A program made the position numbers and the translations under genes. Of a stretch of DNA of 15,561 nucleotides, positions 1 through 10,599 are shown piece by piece (position 1 is the stretch's first letter; every line of letters begins with the position of its first letter). The stretch is from NCBI GenBank assembly GCA_028456385.1, contig JALNQF010000724.1, forward strand, positions 1 to 15,561, written 5' to 3'. The notes beneath the pieces were generated by a model that worked only from the letters and a program-made list of their open reading frames with translations, made no database searches and was not told where the DNA came from. The stretch is from Ophiosphaerella korrae. Lineage: Eukaryota; Ascomycota; Dothideomycetes; Pleosporales; Phaeosphaeriaceae.

Positions 1-3000
1 AGTACTTACTTAGATAGCTTTATCTACTATTTACTCTTTTTAGTTAATTATTAAAACTACTTTATTAAGTTATCTTACGTAAAGTCTACTTTATATAATA
101 GTAGATCTCTATAAATATTTTACTTCTATAGGCCTCTCTATAACCTAGAACTACGCTAGTAGCTTTTTTACTTATACTAGAGTTACTATAAGATAGCTAA
201 TTATAGCTAACTCTTAATTAAGCCTAGCTAGCTAAAAAGAACTATACTACTAGGAATTAGATCCTACCTTAGCTATAGCGCGCTAGGTAGCCCCTTAAGT
301 TTACTATATTATAGTTTTAGTTAAGGTTTTTAGAGCTCCTTTTTTACTAGTACTAGTACTAATATTCTAGAAAGAAATACGTACTAAAGAAGAGTAGTTT
401 AACTACCTTATAAGTTATAAAGCTTTAGCTTATACTTACTATATATACCTAAGTAAAGGCGTACTTATACTAGGTAGTAAACCTAAGTAGTAGTACTAGG
501 AAAGGAAAAGACCCCTAAACCTATATAAATTACTAGTACTTAATTTATAAGAACTAAGTAATAAAGCGCCCTAGACTTTACTAAAACCTTTACTAGCTAG
601 TATAAAAGATCTAAATCTCTATAAACTAATAGCTAAACGTACTAATATAGTATATAACTACTATAACTTAGCTTATTATACTATAACTTAGTTATATAAA
701 AAATCTTCTATCTCCTTAAAAGCTATCTTTTTAAACTAAAATAATACTAGCTTATAACCTCTTTATTACTTAAACTAAGTATACTTATAAAATAAAGATA
801 CGCTATAAATAGTAGACTATAGATCTAGTAAAGAATTAAAAGAATACTCTAGAACTATAATACTATAAAAAATCTATAAAATACGCGCTAGAACTAAGTC
901 TTTAGAAAAATAGACCTAGAGACTTACTATACTAACTACTCTAATAAAAAAAGTAATAAGTAACTTCTAATAATATTTTAGGACTTCCTTATAGAAAGAT
1001 AAAAGAAATTAAGTAATAGACTCTAAATCCTTTATTTAGCTAAGACTACCTAGTAAACTTAATTTCTAACCTAATATAATTCCCTAATAAGTACTAAGTA
1101 CCTTATTAGCTAATAGCTCTATAATAGACCTAGCTACTCTTAACTAACTTATTATAAAAGAATATAACCTAGATATAAACCCTACTTTATTTAACTAAGG
1201 TAGCCTCTTAAAGTATAGACTAGTTACTAAGGTCTCTTTTAATAACTAGACTATATTAAATAACTTAATTAATAACGCCTAACTAAACATTAGCTAAGTA
1301 TTATTACTTTAGCTTATACTTAAGCTTAAAAACCTAAAAGATCTAAGAGATAACTTACTACTAAATATTATAATTAATAAAGACCTACTACTAAGAATAG
1401 TCTTTATATCTTAGAATAAACTTAAGAAATTACTTACTAAGTTTACTAAGCTCTAACCTTTATTTTATACCCTATTACTAACTTTATACTAGAGAATTAA
1501 AGATAACTAACGTAGTAATTACTTATTTCTTAGAGAGTTTACCCTAGCTAGAATAGTATTATACCTAGTAGTTACAAATACGTAAGTATAAAACGTAATT
1601 AATATAGTAAATAAATAAAACTAGAAACTTATAGCTAGAGTAAGTAAAGTAGATAAATAACTCTCTTAATAAGATAACTAATTAGCTTAACTCTAAGAAT
1701 ACTTAGTATAATTACTACTAGACTATAACTATATTATAGAGTAATATAATAATTTAGGCTAAAAAGCTTCCTAGTATAAAGCTTTATAAGAAAAAGCTAT
1801 AGTAAAATATAACTACTTATATAAAGTAGTAATTTACTAAGAAAATATAATAGCTAAATAAACTAAGCTAGAAACCTTTAACTTTAATATACTAGTATAA
1901 AAAGATATAAAACTACCTTATACTAAGATCTTACTATAAAGCTAGTAATCTAGCTTCTTTAAAAGAGAGTTTAAACCCTAAGTACTAGTAGTAAGCTACT
2001 ATATCTTTAATAAAGATAAGTTTACTCTAACTCTTTTCTTAACTAGTATCTAAGAGCTAGCCTTTAATTTTTACTAGTATAAAAAATAAGAAAACTACTC
2101 TATAAAATCTCTATAATTTTTAAGTATAAGATACTATATAGGTGTTATATCCTTTATTTAGTATATATATTATTATTTTATTACTAATAGAAAAAATATA
2201 TTAGCTTATAAACTTAAACTAATGTTATTATATACTACTATATAAGATTAGCTTACTTATACCTTACTATCTTAAATAGTATTACTTACTTATACTAAGA
2301 AGAATTTATAATTTTTTTTATTCTTTTCTACTAATTTAGTAATATAGATATAGTAGGATTAAAAGAAGTATATTATAAAACCTTAGAAATAGTTAAATTT
2401 AGACTAGATTAACTAATCTATAAAACTACCTAGTTAGTATTAGCTAAATTTCTCTCTAAATTTAATTATATTAGCTTTAAACTATAATAGAACGTATAGC
2501 TATATAATATCTACTATTAAAAAAAGCTATAACCCTAGTATAGAGAAGCTACTAGTACTACTCCTAGTATCTATAATAGCCTTACTAATTTTAGAAAAAT
2601 AATCTTAATATTAGAAAATAAAGTAAATAATTATAACCTAGATATAAACTCTAAGTAAACCTAGCTTTATACTATTATAAGGTTATATACTCTATATAGA
2701 TCTAGAGCCTAAAGGCTTATTAGTCTTAAGAAACTTAGACTTTATTAGCTAAACTAATTCTAAATATTATCTATACTCTTATAGATTATATCCTATAACC
2801 TAAAAGCCTATAAGCTATACTTCTATTATATACCTTTCCTCCTTAATAGTTTACCTTCTTATAAGCTCTTAGTACTTATATTTCTCTAGTAACTACTTAC
2901 TCCTTTTTTACTATTCCTTTCTTTATAATACTTTACTATATACTTCTATACTTCTTTTAAGAGCTTAGTCCTATTAAGCTACTATACTTACTTAAAAGCT

Positions 3001-3480
3001 TTTAGTCTAGAGAAAAAGAGTAAAAACCTACCTTAATTTATAAACCTCTTCTCTATTTTATTAGAATTAAGGTACTTAAACTATTAGATCTAAAATAATT
3101 TAGATTTACAATTTAGTTCTACCTCTATAAATAGTTTAGTATCTAGCGCTAACTATATATTTAGTTAGAGAGTAACTTAGGCTTTCTAGCTAAAACACTA
3201 ATATTAATAAAAGAAAAGGAAGACGTTAAGTTTTTTAAGAGAATTCCTCCTCTTAAGTAACTTATAACCCTTTAGGTATTAATAGCTATATATTGTTAGT
3301 AAACTACTAACCTAACTCTAGCTATAGCTATAACCTACCTAGGCCTATCTTAGGGAACGCTAGTCTTACTAGTGTTATTACCTAATACAAAGCTCGAGTT
3401 ACGCTACTTCTATTTCCTTATATTAGCTATTATTTTTATTTAGAGCGTTTTAGTTATAGCTTAGGACTTTAAAGATACTA
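1..3480 (+). pseudogene. Long RIP-degraded reading frame of unknown function
   Basis: One + strand frame (codons starting at base 2 and every third base after) stays more open than the others to about 3480. In a sample at 371-720 it has about half the stops of the other two + frames. All its stops are TAA or TAG, as expected if CAA, CAG and TGG codons were mutated, so the ancestor may have been about 1,100 codons. I do not recognise the protein. Around 1580-1850 the frame is rich in Gln, Lys, Leu, Asn and Asp with coiled-coil-like spacing. After about 2200 it is rich in codons that look like mutated Pro, Ser and Thr. Near 3330-3385 a short stretch reads PRPILGNASLTS without a stop. A gag-like or other transposon protein is possible, but I found no RT, integrase, protease or zinc-knuckle motif. 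No start codon can be set and the left end is cut by the window. Confidence 0.4.
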
Positions 3481-3700
3481 CTCTTATCTTCTACTTATAA
3501 CGCCTTTCTCCTAAGGGCTCTAGATCTAATATCTAAGGAGTTATTTATAGTATTTACGTAGTTCTTAGGTTATTTAATAAATTTTTTATTCTAACGTATT
3601 ATATAGTTTATAGTAGTAGGTACTATTTTTTTATCTATTTTTTTTTTTTTTACGCGTATTTCTTATAAGCTATAGTAGTTTTTTACTTTTTTATAATAGC
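3481..3700. other. Intervening A+T-rich sequence with T tracts; no gene seen
   Basis: The + strand frame to the left loses its openness here and the possible - strand frame to the right has not clearly begun. The main visible feature is a pair of T runs at 3626-3651. Nothing else could be supported. Confidence 0.4.
3626..3651 (-). repeat. Paired homopolymer tracts (A7 and A14 on the - strand)
   Basis: The + strand has seven T at 3626-3632 and fourteen T at 3638-3651, separated by a five-base spacer. Read on the - strand these are A14 then A7, downstream of the possible - strand coding at 3700-5082. A retained poly(A) tail of a non-LTR element is conceivable, but I saw no target duplication or reverse transcriptase, so it may be simple slippage. 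Confidence 0.7.
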
Positions 3701-5082
3701 TCTTTTACTTAATATATTTCTACCTACTAAATTCTTCTCTTATTAATTTTTAATAGCTAACTCTTTTTTTATCTATTTTATATTCATTAGTTAAGCTAGC
3801 GTAGGGCCTTTAAGCTTTATATTTAAACGTCTTTACTAGTAGTTTAGCTCTTATAGTTATTAGCTCCTATAGTTTTAGTAAAGTTATAAATACTCTCTAG
3901 AAGCGTACTTAAACTTTATCTCTTTATTTTTTATTCTATTTTTTTATTCTTTTCTTTAGGCTTATCTTAGCTACTTTATACTCTTTTACTAGTTTCTTAG
4001 CTCTATTCTCTTATTCGCTTTTTACTTTAATTATTATAGCTACTTTTAACTTTTAACCTAGCTCCTATATAGCTAGCTAGCTTAGCTAGAGTAACTATAA
4101 TAGTAATAATCCTTTTTAGCTACCTTATAACCTAAGTAGACTACCTTTAGGTTACTATTAAACTTAAAGTAAGGCTTTTTACCCTATTTCTATAATATAT
4201 TATTTTTAGTATAAGAGTAAGTATCTATCCTTTTTACTTATAGGCTCTTAGCTCTTACTAACTACGCTTTTTTCTTAGTTATTACTTATTTCTTTAACTA
4301 CGTTCTCTTATTTAACTTACTTTATAACCTTTTTAACTAAGCTCTTAATATCTTTAAGAAGTGTAACTTTAGCTAGCTTTTTTTTTTATCTAAGAGTTTA
4401 TATATACTTATTATAATAAGCGTAAGAATAGAGTTTACTAGTAGTATAGTCTCTATTATATTTATTCTTATAACTCTAATAACTTCTTCTATACCTCTAA
4501 TAGCTCTTAGTCTCTTTTCTACTAGCTATACTATTAGGCACGCTATTATAAAGGTTAAGAGATACTTACTTAAAACTCTTTAGCTACTTAGGCTACGTAC
4601 TTATAAGATCCTTCTTTAATTAATAATTCTTAAGTAATATAAGCTTATTATAAAGCTATAGTCTATATAGGTTAGTATACTTAGAAGACTATTAGCTCTT
4701 ATAAGGCTTTACTACTAGGGCTACTACTACTAAGCTCTAATAGGACTATAGCTTATAGTTCTAAAGAAGAGAGTAATTATAGCTATACTACCTATATTTA
4801 TAGTAGTATTAGATATACTATTTTCTTTAATAATAAAGGTATTATCTACTTTAATAGCTCCTATATTTATTATTATATTTAGGGCTATAATTATAGGTTA
4901 AGTAAGTCTTTAACTTTATTTTTCTTTTTACTTAGTCTTATCCTAAAAGTTTCTTAGAGCTCTACTAACGCGTTTTTAGTAGTCTAGTAGCTATACGTAA
5001 GTAAGTACTCTTTAGAGTTAAGAGTTTTACTAAAAGTTACTACTATATTACTAAGCTCTTTAAGTAAGAGCGTACTTACACT
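3700..5082 (-). pseudogene. Weak relic coding on the minus strand, frame unresolved
   Basis: This stretch was continuous with 12117 onward before the chromovirus inserted. On the - strand several frames are partly open. The best from about 4940 down to 3680 has few stops and becomes very basic and Gln-rich. Near 4100-4200 it reads KPYFKFNSN and, soon after, KKDYYYYSY. If the Tyr codons were Cys or His before RIP, this would be a C-x2-C pair followed by a Cys/His cluster, perhaps a zinc-binding site. A second frame holds a nearly stop-free segment just left of the insertion (about 5080-4920) that continues the same frame from the right flank. I cannot choose between them or name a family. Gag-like protein, ORF1-like protein and non-coding DNA all remain possible. 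Confidence 0.25.
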
Positions 5083-5087
5083 AATAC
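5083..5087. repeat. Target site duplication, left copy (AATAC)
   Basis: The five bases AATAC directly before the left LTR are repeated directly after the right LTR at 12112-12116. Five base pairs is the usual duplication length for Ty3/gypsy integrases. Confidence 0.9.
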
Positions 5088-5515
5088 TATAATAGGCTGC
5101 TTATTGTTAACTATAAGTACCTATAAAGGGGGGTTAGTAGATTAAGAGTTAATAATAAAAGTTTGTATAGAGATCTATAATAACTATAATTAATAGAAGA
5201 TATTTTATAACTATCTTATACTAGCGTTCTATAGTTAATAGATTAAATTACTAATACTATCCTAATAATATATATCCTACTAACTATATACTTTTTATAA
5301 TCTATAATCTATATTTTCTAAGAATAGTAGATTATAGATTATCCTAATCTATAATCTATTAATACTAAAAGTCTATAGATTATAGATTACCCTAGGTGTC
5401 CTAATTATATGTAGCCTCCTAATTAAGATTATTACCTTACTTGTCTTATAGTTTGTTAGTATCTAAATTAGGACTAATTAGTTTTATCTTAATTTCTTCT
5501 ATTATACCTATAACA
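5088..5515 (-). repeat. 3' LTR of the chromovirus (left copy)
   Basis: This 428-bp repeat aligns without gaps to 11684-12111. It starts TATAATAGGC on the + strand (TG end mutated to TA) and ends TATAACA. It contains a G6 run at 5128-5133 and four copies, in both orientations, of a TAATCTATAATCTA-type motif. Where the right LTR keeps CpG (near 11868, 12019, 12035, 12064, 12086), this copy has TpA or TpG. Conversely it keeps several TpG where the right copy has TpA. Differences are almost all transitions. Confidence 0.95.
5328..5358. repeat. Perfect 14-bp hairpin inside the left LTR
   Basis: TAGATTATAGATTA (5328-5341) and its exact reverse complement (5345-5358) are separated by TCC. Further copies of the arm motif lie at about 5297-5313 and 5375-5389. 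The right LTR has the same structure at 11924-11954 with one changed base in the left arm, so the hairpin predates the insertion. Confidence 0.9.
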
Positions 5516-5529
5516 CTATCTCCCCCTCT
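5516..5529 (-). other. Polypurine tract of the chromovirus
   Basis: On the - strand AGAGGGGGAGATAG lies directly before the 3' LTR. This is where the primer for plus-strand DNA synthesis is expected. It has no CpA or TpG and so escaped RIP. It fixes both the orientation of the element and the inner edge of this LTR. Confidence 0.85.
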
Positions 5530-6189
5530 AGGTAGATCCTAGTTTATCTATCCTAGAGCTAGAGTTATTAATCTAGTTTCTTTATTAATATAGAGTTCTT
5601 TATCCTCTCTTATACTTATATTATCTATACGTTATCGCTATCTTCTTACTAATTACGTATTGCGTAATAGTATTAAAATATTTCCTTATTCTTGTTATAC
5701 TTCTCCTAAATTAAATCTTAAGTTTCTTCTTTATATTATTTCTACAAATAATAGTAGAGCTTATAAGGCGTATATTTATATAAATATACGTAGGTCTTAT
5801 AACGTATCTAGTATTTCTCTTTCTAAGTATACGTTTATTATACTTATTCTTGCGTCTAGGCTTAATAATAATAGAGAAAGCTATTAACTAGACTTAAGAG
5901 AAATTACTATCTTAAATCGTAGAAGCTAAAGCTAAGTATAAGTAGATCTAGGAGCTTGTATAGAGTAAGCTAGTAGAGAATTAAGCTTGTCTCTCTTGCT
6001 TTTATAAGATAAAGGCCTTAAATAATAAGAAATTAGCTAAATAGTTAGTAGCTCTAGAAGCTAAGCTAGACTTAGATAAGGTGTTTATTATAGTAGATCT
6101 TATATTAGACGTTCTTATTACCTCTCTATCTATTGTTAGTAATATTAGTTCTCTTAGTTTACTACTAGGCGCTCTAGAGGGTTTTAACT
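5530..6189 (-). other. 3' untranslated region of the chromovirus
   Basis: About 660 bp lies between the likely pol stop and the polypurine tract. In the pol frame it has clustered stops soon after 6190 and no recognisable domain. A 75-codon ATG frame on the + strand (5660-5887) runs antisense to the element and is probably chance. The region holds a 22-bp perfect palindrome at 5769-5790. Confidence 0.6.
5769..5790. repeat. 22-bp perfect palindrome in the 3' UTR
   Basis: The left half-site CGTATATTTAT is followed at once by its exact reverse complement, with no spacer. It has no CpA or TpG, so it may be the unmutated ancestral sequence. A chance origin in A+T-rich DNA cannot be excluded. Confidence 0.8.
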
Positions 6190-6198
6190 TTAGTAGTC

Positions 6199-6345
6199 CT
6201 CTAGTTTCTTAAAGTAATTAAGATTATCCTCTAGTTCCTATATTTTCTCCTATAGTTGTCCTTTTTTATCTATACTTATCTATTCTACTAAGTAGTAATT
6301 TCTTCTATTATAGAATTAGTATTATAGAATTTTCTTAACTTCTTA
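6199..6345 (-). other. Chromodomain at the integrase C terminus (relic)
   Basis: The frame reads E-V-K-K-I-L, then N-Y-Y-L-V followed by a stop where the family has K-W, and later a stop followed by E-L-E-D-N-L where the family has W-E-P-E-x-N-L. Both Trp positions of the aromatic cage have become TAG. In living chromoviruses this domain binds methylated histone H3 and steers integration toward heterochromatin. Confidence 0.85.
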
Positions 6346-6869
6346 TTCTTCTTATTCTCTATATATATCTACTTTGTACACTAGTAGTTCTACGTTCTAT
6401 AGTACTTGTTCTAGTAGGGCTACGTAGAATATTAGGTATATCTTTATCTTGTTTAGTAGCTTTAGTCTAAATATAACTAGTATAACTTCCTTCTTAATTT
6501 TGTATAGTCTTATCTTAACGTAGTCTAATTTTAAACTTAGGCGCTTACTCTTAATATTCTTTTATACTAACTATACTTTTTCTCTCTCTCTAAATTAAAG
6601 TCTTTCTTTATACTTTTTATTATAGTACTTTACTATACAATTATATAGAAATTCTATATCCTATCTTAGTTAATTATATATATCTTTAAGTCTATTAGTA
6701 AAGTTTTCTCTTCTTAGAGACTAAGATATCTAGTTTCTTAGTATCTAGTATATATTAGGCTTAAATCTATAGTTCGCGAAAAAAAGTAATACTCCTATTA
6801 CTATATTCTTTGCGCTGTTATATACTAACTATACTATAGGTAATAGCTATACCTAATTATTTTAGTTAT

Positions 6870-7430
6870 AGTTAAGATAGTATCTTAGGTACTATTCTAC
6901 TATCTAATTTATTCGTTCTAATTATCTATCTATTTGTAGTTAATATTCTATAGACATCGCGTATTATATTCCTAATTGCGCTAATATTGTTCTATATAAT
7001 TTTAATATAAATTGTATATCTCTATCTATAATAATTTTATCTAGTAGTCTATATTAACTAATTATAGTTCCTAGGACCTAATATATAGTAACCTCTATCC
7101 TACTTTTTTCTTTATATAGTTAGAAGTATGTATACTTTATAAGCTTATCTACTATTATTATAATTCTATTATATTTAGCTCCTAATATTAGATCTCTAGA
7201 CTTAGGTAGTTTTGTAATAAAGTCTATTGTAATAACTCTCTATAGTTGTTCTAGTATTTCTATTAGTTATAATATTCTATATAGTACGTATCTATTATAC
7301 TTATTCTTATAGTATTCTATATAGTCTTATAGTACTTCTATTACTAGTTGTCTTACTTTTAGAATATAGTAGTCTCGTAGTAGTCTATCTAATATTTTTT
7401 TAATTCCTTAGTAACTATATACTAGTAATT
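6870..7430 (-). other. Integrase core of the chromovirus (relic)
   Basis: Catalytic D at 7222-7224 lies in I-D-F-I-T-K-L-P-K-S, the second D at 7024-7026 in I-I-I-D-R-D, and E at 6916-6918 in L-E-R-I-N. The last two are separated by 35 residues, the D,D(35)E spacing. Upstream, the second half of the HHCC finger appears as Y-I-E-Y at 7312-7323, both Cys having become Tyr. All three acidic residues survive. Confidence 0.9.
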
Positions 7431-7839
7431 TATAGAATTATCTTATAAATTCTCTTTATATCTTACTTAGGATATATATTCTTCTATAGGCTCGTACAAA
7501 TCCTTCTTAGATTTCTAGTTTCTTTATCTTTTTAGATACTTCTTGCGTTATTTTCTAAATCTATTCGTCTAGTTTACTACTTTTTCTTTTAAGTGTTATA
7601 GCTATCTTAGGTATATTTAGGACTAAGTATCCTTCTTTATTCTTAACTAGAACTATACTAGTAGCGCTTACTTCTTCTTATAAGTCTAGTCTTCTACTAA
7701 GGGCGTCTATAAATTAGTTATCTTTCCCTTTTATATATATAATTTCTATATTAAATATTAATAGAAATTCCTACTATTTTATATAGCGTTATAATAGTTC
7801 TTTATTTATTATAAATCTTATAAGATTCTTATAGTCTAT

Positions 7840-8150
7840 ATAGACCTTTATCTAATACTTTACTCTTTATAAGTATACTCTCTATTATTTAAATACTTTA
7901 TAGATTGCTAGTATTTCCTTATTATAGATTAGGTAGTTAAGTTCTACTATTTTTATTTTCTTAGAAAAGTATTTAACTAAATATTCCTTGTTAGTCTCTA
8001 GGTCTTCTTATATTAGTGCTATTCTATATACTAAGTTAGATGTATCTATTTTTACTATTACTAGTAAGTCTAGGTTATATATTCTAATAACTAGGTTTTC
8101 TATAAACTTTCTTTTAATCTTTTTAAATACTTTATTGTATTCTTTTATCT
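7840..8150 (-). other. RNase H domain of the chromovirus (relic)
   Basis: The frame contains V-K-I-D-T-S-N (Asp at 8044-8046), then Y-F-S-K-K, then N-Y-L-I-Y-N-K-E-I-L-A-I (Glu at 7915-7917). These match the conserved blocks of Ty3/gypsy RNase H, which degrades the RNA strand of the RNA/DNA hybrid. The 80-codon ATG frame at 7988-8230 on the + strand is antisense to this region. Confidence 0.88.
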
Positions 8151-8329
8151 ATTTAAACGCTGTATCTTTTTTTATAAGTCTTATTTTTAGTTTTATATCT
8201 TTAGACTATCCTATTATTAGCTTCTTGTAAAAGTTAGCTAGCCTATAAAACTACTATACTTCTTTTAGGTTTCTTAGTGTTAGCTATTTATTAATTAACT
8301 TAATCTTTTCTAGGTTAATTTTGATTTTT

Positions 8330-8960
8330 CCTAGTTTAATAATAAATCTAAGGAAATCTATTTTCTTTATATAGAACTTATATTTCCTTATTTTAAGAAA
8401 TAGTTTATTTTCTACTAGTTTCTCTAGTACTTTATGCACCTATTGTACGTGTTCTTCTTCTATTTCTAAGAATATAAGGATATTGTCTAAATATATAAAT
8501 ATAAATATATCTAAGTACTCTCTTAGTACTATATTAATTCTTTCTTAGAATACTACTAGTATATTTGTTAAGCTAAATAGTATAACTAAGTATTTGTATA
8601 GTCTATACTATATTCTAAATACTATTTTCTACTTATTACCTTCTTTAATTCTAATCTAATAGTAGGTGTTTTAGATATCTAGTTTTGTAAAGACTCTTAC
8701 TCTTTATAGTCTATCTTGTATTCTATCTATTTATAGTAGTAGGTATTAGTTTTTATTAGTAATTACGTTAGTTTTCCTAAAATCTACGTAGAGTCTCTTA
8801 TTACTTATTCTCTTTTTATCTATAAATATTAGTCTATACGCTACTAAGGATTTAGACTCTCTTATCTATCCTTTCTTTATTACGTTTTAGATAAATATTC
8901 GCTTAATTTTAGATTCTTCTTCTATTTTTTAGTAGACTAGGCTCTATCCTATATTTTTAC
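8330..8960 (-). other. Reverse transcriptase domain of the chromovirus (relic)
   Basis: Conserved blocks occur in the right order: R-L-Y-V-D-F-R-K-T-N, then V-F-T-K-L-D-I (catalytic Asp at 8677-8679), then L-T-N (from F-G-L-T-N-A-P) and Y-L-D-N-I-L-I-F at about 8470-8493. The second Asp of the YLDD box reads Asn, as expected from GAC to AAC in a TpG context or from an original variant. Several Gln/Trp sites are stops. Confidence 0.93.
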
Positions 8961-10599
8961 CTTCTTCTAGTTCTATCGCTAAGTCCTATAGTTAATATTC
9001 TAGAAGGTAGTCTTCTAGCTTAATAAGCTGTTTTTCCTATTTCTTATATTCTTCTAGGAATTCTCCTTTGTATATACTTATATTAGCTCTTAACATATCT
9101 TGTTTAAGGTAGTTAATTTTCTCTATTCTCTAATTAATTCTTAGGTTAGTTATCTATAACTATAGTATTCCTAATATTATATCTTATTTATTGTTAATTG
9201 TTGTTATATCTATAACTATATTCTTAATTTCTAGTCTTTCTAATTTTAGTATTAAAGGTACTATCTTAAATTGTTTAGGTTCCTAGAATAGTTTCCCTTT
9301 AATTGTACTTAATTATTAAAGGTATTTCTTTGTTATATATTCTATTCCTTGTATTTCTATAAACTTCTTTAATATAAAGTTCTTTGTAGCTCTACTATTA
9401 ATTATTAATTGTACTTCTCTTCCTTAGTATATACCTATTTTTATAATGTATAGGCTTCTTATACCTTCTAGCTTTTCTTACTTTAGCGTCTTTATAAATT
9501 GTCTATCTTTCTAGGGCTATAGCCTTATTTTAAGTTTATATTCTTTATATTTTAGATATTTATTATATTTATATTTATACTATAGTCCTCTTTAGACGTA
9601 TTTCTTAGATAGTTTTAGACTAGGTCTTACTACTATATATCTGTCTTCTAGGATTATTTTCTATCCTTAGATATCTTCTACTATAATTACTCTTATATAG
9701 TTATAGCCTCTTCTTCTTATAAGTTATATATTATTACTTACTTTAGAGTTTCTATATATAATACAATTCTTGTCTAGGTATAATATCTATAATACTTTAA
9801 AATGTACTAAGTGTTTTAGGTCTATTATTTTGTTATCCCCTTCCTAGTACTTATCTTTACTAGGTATATTTATAGTTAAGATATAGTATACTACTAGTAC
9901 TCTTAGTATATAGGCTTTGTTAATCTATTACGTCTTCCTTATAAGGTATTACTATTCTTTTAGTATAGGTATTCTTCCTACTATAACTATATATTACTTT
10001 ATCTATTCCTAAAATAGTATAAACTTAGTTTCTTTAGGATTACGTTCTTTCTAGTCTTTGTACGCTTCCTCTATACTTATAACTATTAAGTATATTTAAA
10101 CAAATTTCTATCCTTTATTTCGTTCCTCTATATCTATTATTATATAGCTATTGTAACTATATATTATTAGCTAGGTATACTCTATACCTCTTATACTAAC
10201 TTATTTCTTACTTCTTCGTAGTTCTTTAGAGGTAGTCGTTGTAGTTTCTTTATCTAGTACTAGTCCTTTAGCCTAGATTAATAGTACTAGGGGCTTTTCT
10301 CCTTCTAAGTCTTCTATTAGTAGGTCTATTACTTATACTATTTCTTCTAGCTAAGCTTTTATTCTCTCCTTTATTATAGCTACTCTATATCTCTATTTCT
10401 ATAGGAACTATACTACTCCCTATTTACTAGAAAGATATATATAGTAGTTGTTGTTATAATAAAAGGTCTAGTAGAGTATTACGTATTATACTTCTTTACT
10501 CCTAGCTACTTTCTCTTAAGGTTTAGCCTATACTTATAGTACTTCCTTCTTCTTTTTAGTCGTTTTTAACTAAGTTTCTTTCTTTAAGTCTTTACTTCT

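Noticed and set aside
3240..3260. Purine-rich run on the - strand (AAGAGGAGGAATTC) as a second polypurine tract
   Set aside because: No LTR-like sequence with a repeated partner follows it in the window, so it cannot be tied to an element end.
4500..4950. Histidine-rich low-complexity protein in a third - strand frame
   Set aside because: Its Tyr/His richness follows from TAT/TAC codons created by the TA-rich base composition.
4300..4960. Alternative - strand frame reading as a Gln/Glu-rich, helix-turn-helix-like protein
   Set aside because: It appears only if an improbable number of TAA/TAG are read as Gln. Another frame over the same bases has far fewer stops, so a pogo-type transposase was not called.
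5660..5887. 75-codon ATG-started open frame on the + strand
   Set aside because: It lies antisense in the 3' UTR of the chromovirus, has Ser/Ile/Tyr-rich low-complexity content, no motif and no ribosomal or promoter context. It is open because the + strand keeps fewer TAA/TAG in that frame by chance.
7988..8230. 80-codon ATG-started open frame on the + strand
   Set aside because: It is the complement of the RT connection/RNase H part of the chromovirus pol, whose frame on the - strand contains recognisable catalytic blocks.
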